Source: Shinella lacus (GTDB lineage Bacteria; Pseudomonadota; Alphaproteobacteria; Rhizobiales; Rhizobiaceae). From it: a stretch of DNA of 64,000 nucleotides. The notes under the pieces are model-generated. The model ran no database searches. It was not told the origin of the DNA and was given only the letters and a program-made list of their open reading frames with translations. Made by a program: the position numbers and the translations under genes. Shown here one piece after another: positions 45,327 to 54,566 of the stretch. The first letter of the stretch is position 1, and every line of letters starts with the position of its first letter. The stretch lies in the NCBI RefSeq assembly GCF_010994755.1, contig NZ_WHSB02000004.1, forward strand, positions 1-64,000. Direction: 5' to 3'.

Positions 45327-46148
45327 ATGTGCGACGCCTGCGTCATCGATACCGTCAAGAACCGCATGCTTTCGAGAAGAAACTTTTTCCGTGCCGCCGC
45401 TGCAGGCGCCGCAACGGTTGCGGCTGCCAGCTCCGGTGCGCTGAGCCCGGCGCTCGCGCAAGCGCCGAGCAAGGCGACGGACCTCACCCACGAACTCTAC
45501 GAGGAGTTTCCGACTTTCTTCGGGCAGCAGCAGTTCTGGCGCGAGCAGAAGTTCAACTACAAGGAACACAAGTTCAATCTCTTCGAACTGCGGGTGAACG
45601 AGCACACCGGCACCCATGTCGATGCGCCGCTGCACTTTTCCGAGGACGGCAAATCGGTCGCCGAAATCCCGGTCTCCGACCTCGTCGTGCCGCTCGCCGT
45701 CATCGACATCCGCGAGAAGGCGGCGGCGAACGCGGATGCGCAGCTGACACCGGACGACATCAAGGCCTGGATTGCCGCCAATGGCGACCTGCCGGAAAAG
45801 GCCTGCGTGGCGCTGCTCTCCGGTTGGGACAAGCATCTGGGCACCGACAAGTTCCGCAATGCGGATGCCGAGGGCAAGATGCACTTCCCCGGCTTCCACG
45901 TCGAAGCCGTGCAGTATCTGGCGGAAAACTCCAGCGCCGTGGGCATCGCGGTCGATACGCTGTCGCTCGACTACGGCATCTCGCCGGATTTCGCGACGCA
46001 CTATTCCTGGCTTGCCTCAGGCCATTGGGGGCTTGAAGCGGCCGCCAATCTGCACCAGCTTCCGGCCAAGGGCGCGACCCTCATCGTGGGCGCGCCAAAG
46101 GTGCGCGGCGGTACGGGCGGCCCTGCCCGCGTGTTCGCGCTGGCCTGA
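45327..46148 (+). CDS. Tat-exported cyclase/kynurenine formamidase-like protein
   Basis: The 273-residue hydrolase has a twin-arginine signal (LSRRNFFRAAAAG, residues 15-27) ending at ALAQA, and the metal-binding motif HTGTHVDAP (93-101) that defines the cyclase/KynB fold. AVDTLSLDYG and SGHWGLEAAANL belong to the later active-site loops. It would hydrolyse an amide or cyclic substrate in the periplasm; the substrate is unknown. ATG 45327 has a G-rich ribosome site. A CMD-family gene follows behind a terminator. Confidence 0.9.
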   Translation: MCDACVIDTVKNRMLSRRNFFRAAAAGAATVAAASSGALSPALAQAPSKATDLTHELYEEFPTFFGQQQFWREQKFNYKEHKFNLFELRVNEHTGTHVDAPLHFSEDGKSVAEIPVSDLVVPLAVIDIREKAAANADAQLTPDDIKAWIAANGDLPEKACVALLSGWDKHLGTDKFRNADAEGKMHFPGFHVEAVQYLAENSSAVGIAVDTLSLDYGISPDFATHYSWLASGHWGLEAAANLHQLPAKGATLIVGAPKVRGGTGGPARVFALA

Positions 46149-46155
46149 ACCCATC

Positions 46156-46184
46156 GGCCGGCGGCTTTCCCGCCGGCCTTTTCT
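46156..46184 (+). terminator. Intrinsic terminator after the cyclase gene
   Basis: A 9-bp stem GGCCGGCGG/CCGCCGGCC (46156-46164 with 46170-46178) with a CTTTC loop is followed by TTTTCTT. It lies just before the ribosome site of the next gene. Confidence 0.85.
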
Positions 46185-46196
46185 TCCGGAGGAACC

Positions 46197-46610
46197 ATGA
46201 GCACCGTCAAGCCAGCCCAAGACATCGAAGCCGATCCGCGCGTCAGGGCGGTGTTCGACGACATCCGCGCCACCCGCAAATCCGACTTCGTCAACAATAT
46301 GTGGCGCTACCTCGCCTTCGACCCGGCGCTCCTGGAGCACACCTGGGCGGAGGTGAAGGCGGTGATGGCGACACCCTCGACGCTCGATCCGCTGGTCAAG
46401 GAAATGCTCTATATCGCCGTCTCGGTGACGAACGGGTGCAGCTACTGCGTCCACTCCCACACGGCCGCCGCCAAGGCCAAGGGCATGACGGATGCGCAAT
46501 ATGCCGAGCTGCTCGCCATCGTCTCGCTTGCCGGCAAGACGAACCAGCTTGCGACCGCCCTCCAGCTGCCCGTGGACGCCGTCTTCGATGCGGACCGCGC
46601 CACGCCCTGA
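46197..46610 (+). CDS. Carboxymuconolactone-decarboxylase (AhpD-like) family protein
   Basis: The 137-residue all-helical protein has the redox motif NGCSYCVHSHTAAA with C81, C84 and H88, as in AhpD-type peroxidase partners. It may act in thiol-based peroxide removal. It begins with GGAGGAACC just upstream of ATG 46197. The preceding terminator suggests separate or read-through transcription from the cyclase gene. Confidence 0.92.
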   Translation: MSTVKPAQDIEADPRVRAVFDDIRATRKSDFVNNMWRYLAFDPALLEHTWAEVKAVMATPSTLDPLVKEMLYIAVSVTNGCSYCVHSHTAAAKAKGMTDAQYAELLAIVSLAGKTNQLATALQLPVDAVFDADRATP

Positions 46611-46712
46611 AGGGCGCGGCTTTCCACAATCTTCTGGCCATTGTTTTTCCCCGCGGAATAAAAGCAGAACGGAAAACTGGTCTTTCGAGACCGAATCACT
46701 ACATTGAGCCGC

Positions 46713-49172
46713 ATGATCAGCGGTTACGACGACATTCCCTTCTTCGACGAGGACCCGCAGCTTTCCGGAAAGCCCCCGGCGCCAAAGGAAAAGCCGGCGG
46801 GCGGTATCGCCGCGCGCGCCATGGCCGCCCGCGATGCCCACCGCACGCCCGACTACCTCTCCGGCCTCAATCCGGAGCAGCGCGAGGCGGTGGAGACGCT
46901 AGACGGCCCCCTGCTGGTGCTCGCGGGCGCCGGCACCGGCAAGACGCGCGTGCTGACCACCCGCATCGCCCATATCCTGGCGACCGGCCGCGCCTATCCC
47001 AGCCAGATGCTGGCCGTGACCTTCACAAACAAGGCCGCGCGCGAGATGAAGGAGCGCATCGGCCTCCTCGTCGGCGGCGCTGTCGAAGGCATGCCCTGGC
47101 TCGGCACCTTCCACTCGATCGGCGTGAAGCTGCTGCGCCGCCATGCCGAACTCGTCGGCCTGCGCTCGGATTTCTCCATCCTCGACACCGACGACGTCGT
47201 GCGCCTGATCAAGCAGATCATCCAGGCCGAGGGCATCGACGACAAGCGCTGGCCGGCAAAGCAGTTCGCCGGCATGATCGACGGCTGGAAGAACAAGGGC
47301 CTTGATCCGGCGCAGATCCCCGAGGGTGACGCGCGCGCCTTTGCCAACGGCAAGGGCCGCGAACTCTATATCGCCTACCAGAACCGCCTGAAGACGCTGA
47401 ACGCCTGCGATTTCGGCGACCTGCTGCTGCACCCGATCCGCCTGTTCCGCGCCAATCCGGATGTGCTGGCCGAATACCACCAGAAATTCCGCTATATCCT
47501 CGTCGATGAGTATCAGGACACCAACACCGCCCAGTATATGTGGCTGCGCCTGCTCGCCCAGCGCCAAAAGGGCACGCCGCAGAATGTCTGCTGCGTCGGC
47601 GACGACGACCAGTCGATCTACGGCTGGCGCGGCGCGGAGGTGGACAACATCCTGCGCTTCGAGAAGGATTTCCCGGGCGCCCGCGTCGTCAAGCTGGAGC
47701 GCAACTACCGCTCGACCGCCCATATCCTCGGCGCTGCCGGCCACCTCATCGCGCATAACGAGGACCGGCTGGGCAAGACGCTCTTCACCGACCGCAAGGA
47801 TCCTGACGACGACAAGGTCGTCGTGCATGCGGCCTGGGATTCCGAGGAAGAAGCCCGCGCCGTCGGCGAGGAGATCGAGCAGCTCCAGCGCCAGAAGCAC
47901 AAGCTCAACGACATGGCGATCCTCGTGCGCGCCTCCTTCCAGATGCGCGAGTTCGAAGACCGTTTCGTCACGCTCGGCATCAACTACCGTGTCATCGGCG
48001 GCCCGCGCTTCTACGAGCGGCTCGAAATCCGCGATGCCATGGCCTATTTCCGCCTGGTCAGCCAACCGGCCGACGACCTCGCCTTCGAGCGCATCGTCAA
48101 CACGCCGAAGCGCGGTCTCGGCGACACGACGATCCGCAACCTGCACGACTATGCGCGCGCCCGCGACATCCCCATGCTCGCCGCCGCATCCGACATCATC
48201 GAGACCGACGAGCTGAAGCCGAAGGCCCGCAAGGCGCTGTTCGACGTCGTCACGGATTTCCGCCGCTGGCAGTCGCTCCTGGAGACCATGCCGCACACCG
48301 ACCTTGCCGAGCAGATCCTCGACGAGAGCGGCTATACGGCCATGTGGCAGGCCGACAAATCGGCGGAAGGCCCGGGGCGCCTCGACAACCTCAAGGAACT
48401 GATCCGCTCGATGGAGGCCTTCGAATCCATGCGCGGCTTCCTCGACCACGTCTCGCTGGTCATGGATGCCGAGCAGAATGCCGAGCTCGACGCCGTCTCG
48501 ATCATGACGCTGCACTCGGCAAAAGGCCTCGAATTCGAGACGGTCTTCCTGCCCGGCTGGGAGGAAGGCCTGTTCCCGCACCAGCGCGCACTCGACGAGG
48601 GCGGCCGCTCGGGGCTGGAGGAGGAGCGCCGCCTCGCCTATGTCGGCATCACGCGTGCAAAACGCCGCTGCCATATCTGGTTCGTCTCCAACCGCCGCAT
48701 CCACGGCCTCTGGCAATCGACGCTGCCCTCCCGCTTCCTCGACGAATTGCCGGAAGCGCATGTGGAAGTGGCCGAGGTGGAACAGTCCTATGGCGGTTAC
48801 GGCCGCGGCGGTTATGGCCAGTCGCGCTTCGACAAGCAGGAGCCGTTCCAGAACGCCTATTCGACGCCCGGCTGGCGCCGCGCCCAGGCGAACCGCACGG
48901 AAGCCACGCGCGACAACTGGGGCTCGCGCTCCGGCCACGCCGTCGAGCGCGTCGGTTATGGCGAGAGCGGCCCGCGCTCGCGCATGATCGAAGGGGAGCT
49001 GGTGGCGAAATCGACCACGAGCGAACCGTCGAAATTCGCCGTCGGCGACCGGGTCTTCCACCTGAAATTCGGCAACGGCAATGTCGCGGCGATCGAGGGC
49101 AACAAGCTGACGATCGACTTCGACCGCGCCGGACAGAAACGCGTGCTGGACGGTTTCGTCGAAAGGAAATGA
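46713..49172 (+). CDS. uvrD: UvrD/PcrA-type superfamily 1A DNA helicase
   Basis: The 819-residue 3'-5' helicase for repair and replication has motif I AGAGTGKTRVLTTRIA near residue 73, followed by VTFTNKAAREMKERI. Motif II is LVDEYQDTNTAQ and motif III GDDDQSIYGWRGA. Near the C-terminus are TLHSAKGLEFETVFLPGWEEG and YVGITRAKRRC. The end has a Tyr/Gly/Arg-rich linker and a Tudor-like module (VGDRVFHLKFGNGNVAAIEG) that binds RNA polymerase in PcrA. ATG 46713 is preferred to the TTG three codons earlier. It could equally be named pcrA. Confidence 0.95.
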   Translation: MISGYDDIPFFDEDPQLSGKPPAPKEKPAGGIAARAMAARDAHRTPDYLSGLNPEQREAVETLDGPLLVLAGAGTGKTRVLTTRIAHILATGRAYPSQMLAVTFTNKAAREMKERIGLLVGGAVEGMPWLGTFHSIGVKLLRRHAELVGLRSDFSILDTDDVVRLIKQIIQAEGIDDKRWPAKQFAGMIDGWKNKGLDPAQIPEGDARAFANGKGRELYIAYQNRLKTLNACDFGDLLLHPIRLFRANPDVLAEYHQKFRYILVDEYQDTNTAQYMWLRLLAQRQKGTPQNVCCVGDDDQSIYGWRGAEVDNILRFEKDFPGARVVKLERNYRSTAHILGAAGHLIAHNEDRLGKTLFTDRKDPDDDKVVVHAAWDSEEEARAVGEEIEQLQRQKHKLNDMAILVRASFQMREFEDRFVTLGINYRVIGGPRFYERLEIRDAMAYFRLVSQPADDLAFERIVNTPKRGLGDTTIRNLHDYARARDIPMLAAASDIIETDELKPKARKALFDVVTDFRRWQSLLETMPHTDLAEQILDESGYTAMWQADKSAEGPGRLDNLKELIRSMEAFESMRGFLDHVSLVMDAEQNAELDAVSIMTLHSAKGLEFETVFLPGWEEGLFPHQRALDEGGRSGLEEERRLAYVGITRAKRRCHIWFVSNRRIHGLWQSTLPSRFLDELPEAHVEVAEVEQSYGGYGRGGYGQSRFDKQEPFQNAYSTPGWRRAQANRTEATRDNWGSRSGHAVERVGYGESGPRSRMIEGELVAKSTTSEPSKFAVGDRVFHLKFGNGNVAAIEGNKLTIDFDRAGQKRVLDGFVERK

Positions 49173-49205
49173 CGGGGCCATAAGAGCGGCCCTGCCTTCA
49201 ATCGG

Positions 49206-50930
49206 TCAGGAGGCCTTGCGCACCGCGCCGAGCCGGGCGGCGCGCTCTTCCGGCGTCCAGATTTCGCTTCCGTCACGGCGAAGCGTGCGACGGTTGAGTT
49301 GGAACCGGTTGACAAGGTCGCTGAGCGTTATCGCACCGTCGGCTAGGGATTGGCTCGTGGAGGTCGTACGCTCTACCATGGCGGCGTTTTCCTGCGTGAT
49401 GCGGTCGACGTCCGAAACAGCGGCACTGATCTCTTCGAGACCGCTCGCCTGTTCGGCGGCAGAGGTCGCTATCGCGTCGACATTGTGGTCGATCTCTTCG
49501 ACGAAGTTTTCGATCTCGCGAAGGGCTCGGCCGGTCTCGCCGACGAGACGCACACCATCCTTAACTTCAGCGCTGGAATTGGTGATCAGCGTCTTGATCT
49601 CGCGCGCCGCCTTTGCGGAGCGCTGCGCCAGTTCGCGAACCTCCTGCGCAACGACCGCAAAGCCCCTGCCCGCTTCGCCCGCCCGCGCAGCCTCCACGCC
49701 GGCATTCAGCGCAAGCAGATTGGTCTGGAATGCGATCTCGTCGATGACGCCGATGATCTGGCTGATCTCGCTTGAAGCGGCCTCGATGCGCTGCATGGCG
49801 GTCACGGTATTGTTCACGACGTCGGCAGAGCTGTTTGCCGAGGCGCGGGCGTCCTGGACGAGCTTGCGCGTCTCCCGCGTCCGGTCGGTCGAGGAGCGCA
49901 CGGCGACGGTTGCCTGCGTCAGTGCTGCTGCGGTTTCTTCGAGTGCGACGGCCTGTTGGCGCGTACGTTCCGAGAGATCCTCGGCCGCCTTGCGCATCTC
50001 CTGGCCACTACGGTTCTGGATATAGGTCTGGTCGAGCACCTGCGAGAGGGTTTCCTGGAAGGCGCCGATCGAATTGTTGAAATCCCGCCGCAGCGGCTCG
50101 AATTCGCGGATGAATTCACGGTCGATCGTCATGCGGATGTTGCATTCGGCAAGGCGCCCGAGCCCCGCACCGATCTCCTCGATCGCCCGCACGCGCTCCG
50201 TCACATCGGTCGCGAACTTCACCACCTTGAACACCTTGCCATCGGCATCGAGGATCGGGTTGTAGGAGGCCTGGATATGGATACGGCTGCCACCCTTGGT
50301 GACGCGGGTGAACTGGTCGGACACGAAATGCCCTTCGGCAAGCCGCGCCCAGAAATCCTTGTAGGCCGCACTCGCCACATAGTCCGGCGCGCAGAACAGG
50401 GAATGATGCCGGCCGACGATCTCCGAAAGCTGGTAGCCGAGGGTGGCGAGGAAATTCTCGTTGGCGCCGAGGATGTCGCCCTTCGGCGTGAATTCGATGA
50501 TCGCCTGCGCCCGGCTCAGCGCCGCGAGCTTGCCCTCATCCTCCATCGCCTTGCGCTTCATGGCCGTGATGTCGGTCGCAAACTTCACCACCTTCACCGG
50601 CTTCTTGCCGCGGAAGACGGGATTGTAGGAGGCCTCGATCCAGATCTCGCGGCCACCCTTGGCGATGCGCTTGTACTGGCGCCGGTCGAAATGCCCTTCG
50701 GCAAGCCGCGCCCAGAAGGCCGCATATTCCGCCGATGCGGCCTCCGCCGGGTCGACGAACATGCGGTGGTGCTGGCCGACGACCTCCGAAAGCTCATAGC
50801 CGACGGCCTGCAGGAAATTCTCGTTGGCGTGCAGGATCCTGCCGGAAAGGTCGAATTCGATGATCGCCTGGGAGCGGTTCATCGCGGCAAGCACGGAGCG
50901 GGAATTCAATCCGAAATCGAAGGCAGTCAC
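49206..50930 (-). CDS. Soluble methyl-accepting chemotaxis protein with two PAS domains
   Basis: The 574-residue receptor has two consecutive, closely similar PAS-PAC units (each with ...RSQAIIEF/AQAIIEF, ANENFL, GYELSEVVG/GYQLSEIVG, EGHF and SYNP, VVKFATD; about 10-135 and 135-255). A HAMP-like linker leads to a signalling domain with the tip EIAFQTNLLALNAGVEAARAG. No transmembrane helix is present, so it senses cytoplasmic or redox signals, possibly through bound haem or flavin. GTG 50930 has GGGGA 7 bases upstream and is chosen over a TTG further upstream. Confidence 0.93.
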   Translation of the reverse strand: MTAFDFGLNSRSVLAAMNRSQAIIEFDLSGRILHANENFLQAVGYELSEVVGQHHRMFVDPAEAASAEYAAFWARLAEGHFDRRQYKRIAKGGREIWIEASYNPVFRGKKPVKVVKFATDITAMKRKAMEDEGKLAALSRAQAIIEFTPKGDILGANENFLATLGYQLSEIVGRHHSLFCAPDYVASAAYKDFWARLAEGHFVSDQFTRVTKGGSRIHIQASYNPILDADGKVFKVVKFATDVTERVRAIEEIGAGLGRLAECNIRMTIDREFIREFEPLRRDFNNSIGAFQETLSQVLDQTYIQNRSGQEMRKAAEDLSERTRQQAVALEETAAALTQATVAVRSSTDRTRETRKLVQDARASANSSADVVNNTVTAMQRIEAASSEISQIIGVIDEIAFQTNLLALNAGVEAARAGEAGRGFAVVAQEVRELAQRSAKAAREIKTLITNSSAEVKDGVRLVGETGRALREIENFVEEIDHNVDAIATSAAEQASGLEEISAAVSDVDRITQENAAMVERTTSTSQSLADGAITLSDLVNRFQLNRRTLRRDGSEIWTPEERAARLGAVRKAS

Positions 50931-51082
50931 GTCTGGGTCCCCACGTCGATGTGGCTTAGGCAAAGCTAGCCATCAAAAGAAGTTGGTTAAATTTGACCCG
51001 AAATTCTTAGCATTTGCTAAACCAAATGGTTATTGCTCACAACATTTGGAGAAAATCTCCGCGCCCGACCGGAAAATGCAGA

Positions 51083-51107
51083 AAACCGGCACCAAGGGCG
51101 CCGGTTT
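51083..51107 (-). terminator. Probable terminator of the L,D-transpeptidase-like gene
   Basis: AAACCGGC and GCCGGTTT (51083-51090 with 51100-51107) form an 8-bp stem. On the minus strand a short T-rich tract follows. It lies just past the stop at 51128. Confidence 0.5.
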
Positions 51108-51127
51108 CAGGGTTCACGCGAAAAATG

Positions 51128-52336
51128 TCAGGCGCCGGCCTTGCGGTAGAGCGCGGCAAGCTGGGTGCGCGACGACGGCAGTTCCGGCACCACGATCATC
51201 ATGGTGATGTGCCCACGCTTGAAGGCGTTGAGGAACGGCTCGTAGTTCTGGAAGGCGACGCAGCCATGCGAGCCCTTCTGGTTGCGCAGAAGGTTGGTGT
51301 GCGTCAGGAGGCCCGTGCGGTTCTTCGGGTCACGCCCGTCGATGGAGGTCATACGGATTGCCTCGACGCCGTGGAAACGCCGCTCGCGCATCTTCAGGCG
51401 ATAGATGCCGGCCGGCGTCGGCCCGTTCATCTTGACGTGCTCGTAGCGCGGATTGTCGCGCATCTTGCCGATGCCGGAATGGGCGCGCAGCTTCGTGCCG
51501 TCGGGCATGTAGACCGTCGCGTTGGAGACGTCGTAGATCGCGACGCGCGTTCCCTTGCCGAGCCAACCCGTGCCATTGCTGCTGCCGCTGCCGCCCTTGA
51601 ACAGGTTGCCGAACAGCGACCGGTCGGGCTTGGCGTAGGCGACCTCTTCCTTGTCCTTGTCTTTCGCCTTTTCGCGCTTGTTGCGCGCGACCGGCTTTTC
51701 TCCTTCCATCACCACCGGCTTTTCGATGACGACGGTCTCGAGCGCGGGCTTGGCTTCCGGCAGCGGGATCTGGCTGAGGAGGTTTTCCTCTTCCGTCTGC
51801 GGCTTCTGCATGACGAGGCCGAAGGGCTGGATGTCCTTGCGGGCGGAGGTATCCTCGACGAGCGCGGTCACCATGGCCGGCTGGCCGGTGATCGCCTTCT
51901 CCTGTTCGACGGAGCGCTCGGCGCGGGCATAGGCCGCCTCGATCAACGCCGCCTTGGCCTTCTCGCGCTTCACGGCGGAGGCGAGCTGGACCGAAATCTT
52001 GCGCTGGTGCGCGACCTGGATCGCCTCGGCGGTCAGCTGCTTCTGGCGAAGCTCGCTTTCCGAGGGCTGCGAGAGCCGCGAGAATTTCGCGATCTTCACC
52101 ACCCTATCGGCGGCCTTTTCCCTGGCGGGTGTCTTGATATGGAGCGTGCCGGCAATGGCCTTCTTGCCGTCCGAAAGCGACGTTGCCGCCTCCTGCATGG
52201 CACCGAGCGTCGAGACGACGGCCCAGGCGGACCCGGCGATGACGCCGCAGGCAAGCAATGTGCTGAGAAGGATGCCCGCGGAACGGCCCCGACGGGATTT
52301 CGACGCGGAACGCGCGGAACAGTACACAGACGCCAT
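51128..52336 (-). CDS. DUF2778 (L,D-transpeptidase-like) membrane-anchored protein
   Basis: The 402-residue protein has an Arg-rich start and one membrane helix (SAGILLSTLLACGVIAGSAWAVV), then a long Lys/Glu/Ala-rich periplasmic stalk. The C-terminal catalytic domain runs from about residue 265 to 402. Its motif KGSHGCVAFQN (with HTNLLRN before it) supplies the His and Cys of an L,D-transpeptidase-type active site, as in DUF2778 proteins. It probably remodels peptidoglycan. ATG 52336 gives the natural start, although an upstream in-frame extension exists. Confidence 0.85.
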   Translation of the reverse strand: MASVYCSARSASKSRRGRSAGILLSTLLACGVIAGSAWAVVSTLGAMQEAATSLSDGKKAIAGTLHIKTPAREKAADRVVKIAKFSRLSQPSESELRQKQLTAEAIQVAHQRKISVQLASAVKREKAKAALIEAAYARAERSVEQEKAITGQPAMVTALVEDTSARKDIQPFGLVMQKPQTEEENLLSQIPLPEAKPALETVVIEKPVVMEGEKPVARNKREKAKDKDKEEVAYAKPDRSLFGNLFKGGSGSSNGTGWLGKGTRVAIYDVSNATVYMPDGTKLRAHSGIGKMRDNPRYEHVKMNGPTPAGIYRLKMRERRFHGVEAIRMTSIDGRDPKNRTGLLTHTNLLRNQKGSHGCVAFQNYEPFLNAFKRGHITMMIVVPELPSSRTQLAALYRKAGA

Positions 52337-52366
52337 GATACTCGTTACCCGATACTCGTTACTCGA
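52337..52366. repeat. Short tandem duplication (GATACTCGTTAC unit)
   Basis: The unit gatactcgttac occurs twice in direct succession with two or three bases between, immediately upstream of the DUF2778 start codon. No further copies were seen. It may be slippage debris rather than a binding site. Confidence 0.5.
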
Positions 52367-52589
52367 CGCGGCCGCGGAACAGACAGTCCGAGGGCCTTTA
52401 CGCTGGCGGCAGGCATCGGGGCCACGCGCCCCGGACTTCTGCCGAACGAGCAAAGAATGACGAAATATGGTAAGCAATTCCTAAACGGCGCCTCGTGTTT
52501 TTGAAGGAATCCGCCGGGGTGTCCTCACCGCCCGGCAAGGCTGCCTGTCACGAGAATGCGGCGATGACGTGGCCTTGCGGCCCGCATCC

Positions 52590-54035
52590 CTAAAACTGGG
52601 GAGGCCGGGCGAGCCAGTCGGTGGCCTTTTCATAGGCCGCAGCGGCCGCCAGCACGTCACGATCGGCCCGCGCGCGGCCGATGATCTGGATGCCCGCGGG
52701 CAGCCCGTTTGCCCCGAAGCCGGCCGGCATTGCGGCGACGGGAAGGCCGGCGAGCGTCGGCCCGATGACCACTTCCATCCAGCGGTGATAGGTGTCCATC
52801 GCCCGCCCGTCGATCGCCTTCGGCCAGTCTAGTTCGGCCTCGAACGGGAAGACCTGGGCTGAAGGCAGGATGAGGAAATCGTAGCGCTCGAAGAGGCCAG
52901 AGACATAGCGATGCCAGTCGCTGCGGCCGAGCGACGCCGCATAGACCTCCGCCGCCGAAAGCGCGCGGCCGTTGTCGACTTCCCACAGCATCTCCGGCTT
53001 CATGTTCGCGCGCCGCGCCGGATCGTCGTAATCGGCGGCCTGCCCGCCGGCGACGAGGAAATGGCGCAGCGTGCGCCAGGTCTGCCACAGCCGCGCCATG
53101 TCGAAGCCCGGCGCGACCTCCTCCACCGTGCAGCCGAGCCGCCGGAAGACGTCGAGCGTCTCGCGGCAAAGCTCCAGCACGCCCGGCTCGAACGGCAGGT
53201 AGCCGCCGAAATCGCCAAGCCAGCCGATGCGGGCGCCGGAGAGATCGCGGCTGCCGTCCAGCGAGAGATCCTCGTCGACCAGCGACAGCGGATCGCGCGG
53301 ATCATGCCCCGCCTGCGTCGCGAGAAGGGCCGCGACATCGGCGACGCTGCGCCCCATCGGCCCATTGACGGCGAGCTGGCCAAGGAAAAGCTCGTTGCCG
53401 AGCGAGGGCACGCGGCCGAAGGACGGGCGGAAGCCGACGACATTGTTGAAGCCGGCGGGATTGCGCAGAGAGCCCATCATGTCGCTGCCATCGGCCACCG
53501 GCAGCAGCCGCGCCGCAAGCGCTGCCGCCGCACCGCCGGAGGAGCCGCCGGCGCTCTTGCCGGTATCGTAGGGGTTCCGCGTAACGCCGAAGACCGGGTT
53601 GTAGCTGTGCGAGCCGAGGCCCATTTCCGGCGCATTAGTCTTGCCGATGACGATGGCGCCGGCCGCCCGGATGCGCTCGACATGGATGTCGTCATAATCC
53701 GGCACGAAATCCGCATAGTTCGCGGAACCGAAGGAACAGAGGATGCCCTTCGCCTCGGAGAGGTCCTTCACCGCGAAGGGCAAGCCGTGCAGCCAGCCGC
53801 GATAGTCTCCCGCCGCAAGCGCCCGGTCGGCCTCGTCCGCCTCGGCCAGCAGCTCTTCCGCCGGGCGGAGGCTGACGATGGCGTTGATGCGCGGATTGAT
53901 CGCCTCGATGCGGGCAAGGTAGGCCGCCATGACGCTTCGGGAGTCGAGCCTGCGCTCGGCGATGGCGGCGGAAAGGGCAAGGGCGGAAAGGTCTGTAATG
54001 TCCTGCAAGGTCGGCTCCGGCGGTCTCTGATGCAA
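52590..54035 (-). CDS. Amidase-signature family hydrolase
   Basis: The 481-residue enzyme carries the Ser-cisSer-Lys triad: Lys90 in LPFAVKDL, serines in GKSAGGSSGGAAAAL (about 160-172), and S189 in DMMGSLRNPA, where family members usually read GGS. It hydrolyses an amide to acid and ammonia; the substrate is open. The upstream DUF1772 and NmrA genes face the same way but with a gap of about 40 bp. It is a possible but unproven partner of the nitrile hydratase encoded about 36 kb away. Confidence 0.93.
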   Translation of the reverse strand: MHQRPPEPTLQDITDLSALALSAAIAERRLDSRSVMAAYLARIEAINPRINAIVSLRPAEELLAEADEADRALAAGDYRGWLHGLPFAVKDLSEAKGILCSFGSANYADFVPDYDDIHVERIRAAGAIVIGKTNAPEMGLGSHSYNPVFGVTRNPYDTGKSAGGSSGGAAAALAARLLPVADGSDMMGSLRNPAGFNNVVGFRPSFGRVPSLGNELFLGQLAVNGPMGRSVADVAALLATQAGHDPRDPLSLVDEDLSLDGSRDLSGARIGWLGDFGGYLPFEPGVLELCRETLDVFRRLGCTVEEVAPGFDMARLWQTWRTLRHFLVAGGQAADYDDPARRANMKPEMLWEVDNGRALSAAEVYAASLGRSDWHRYVSGLFERYDFLILPSAQVFPFEAELDWPKAIDGRAMDTYHRWMEVVIGPTLAGLPVAAMPAGFGANGLPAGIQIIGRARADRDVLAAAAAYEKATDWLARPPQF

Positions 54036-54072
54036 GAGCTAGCAGGCCGAAGGGGCGAGCGCCAGCCCGGCC

Positions 54073-54564
54073 TCAGCCGAGCGGCACCCCCTGGCGGAAG
54101 GCGAGCGCGAAAAGCCCGACGGCGGCAAGCGAGCCGAGCGTGCGCACATGGTTCCATGGCGTCCAGACGTCGAGATAGCGCTGCCAGAGCGTCGCCTGTT
54201 CCGCGCTGCCGGCGGGGGCCGCGGCGAGCGCATCGTTGAGCGGCACGTTGAAGACCATCGTCACGCCAATGACCGCGACGAGGAAGACCAAGCCGCCGGC
54301 CACGGCCATGAGCCCGCCAGCCCCGCCCTGCAGGAAGCCGATGACGACGAGTGCCAGCGACAAAGCCGCGGCACCGAAGAAGGCTGTGGCAAACCATGGG
54401 TTCAGGATGACGACATTGATGGCGTTCATCGCCGCCGCCCCTTCCGCGGGCGTCAGGCGCGCAAAGGCGGCCATGATGCAGACGGAAAAGATGAAGAACA
54501 GGCCGGCATTGAGCGCTGCCGCGAGGATGGCGAAAAAGGTCAGGATGGGGAAAACGCTTGCCAT
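54073..54564 (-). CDS. DUF1772 (anthrone-oxygenase-like) membrane protein
   Basis: The 163-residue protein has four hydrophobic helices and the DUF1772 marks ALNAGLFFIFSVCIMAAFARL, MNAINVVILNPWF, TMVFNVPLNDAL and WTPWNHVRTLGSLAA. Family members include small anthrone/emodin-type oxygenases, but the bacterial role is not established. It begins 2 bp after the NmrA-like gene, so they form an operon under the divergent TetR repressor. Confidence 0.9.
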   Translation of the reverse strand: MASVFPILTFFAILAAALNAGLFFIFSVCIMAAFARLTPAEGAAAMNAINVVILNPWFATAFFGAAALSLALVVIGFLQGGAGGLMAVAGGLVFLVAVIGVTMVFNVPLNDALAAAPAGSAEQATLWQRYLDVWTPWNHVRTLGSLAAVGLFALAFRQGVPLG

Positions 54565-54566
54565 GA

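Noticed and set aside
46899-49181. A long minus-strand frame opposite the UvrD/PcrA helicase
   Set aside because: Antisense to a clear helicase gene, with no recognisable domain and no ribosome site.
51007-51020. TTAGCA-TT-TGCTAA dyad upstream of the chemoreceptor gene
   Set aside because: Short, in an AT-rich stretch and without a second copy; chance is likely.
52590-54035. Amidase as the dedicated partner of the nitrile hydratase
   Set aside because: The two loci are about 36 kb apart with no shared regulatory site; amidase-signature enzymes are common.
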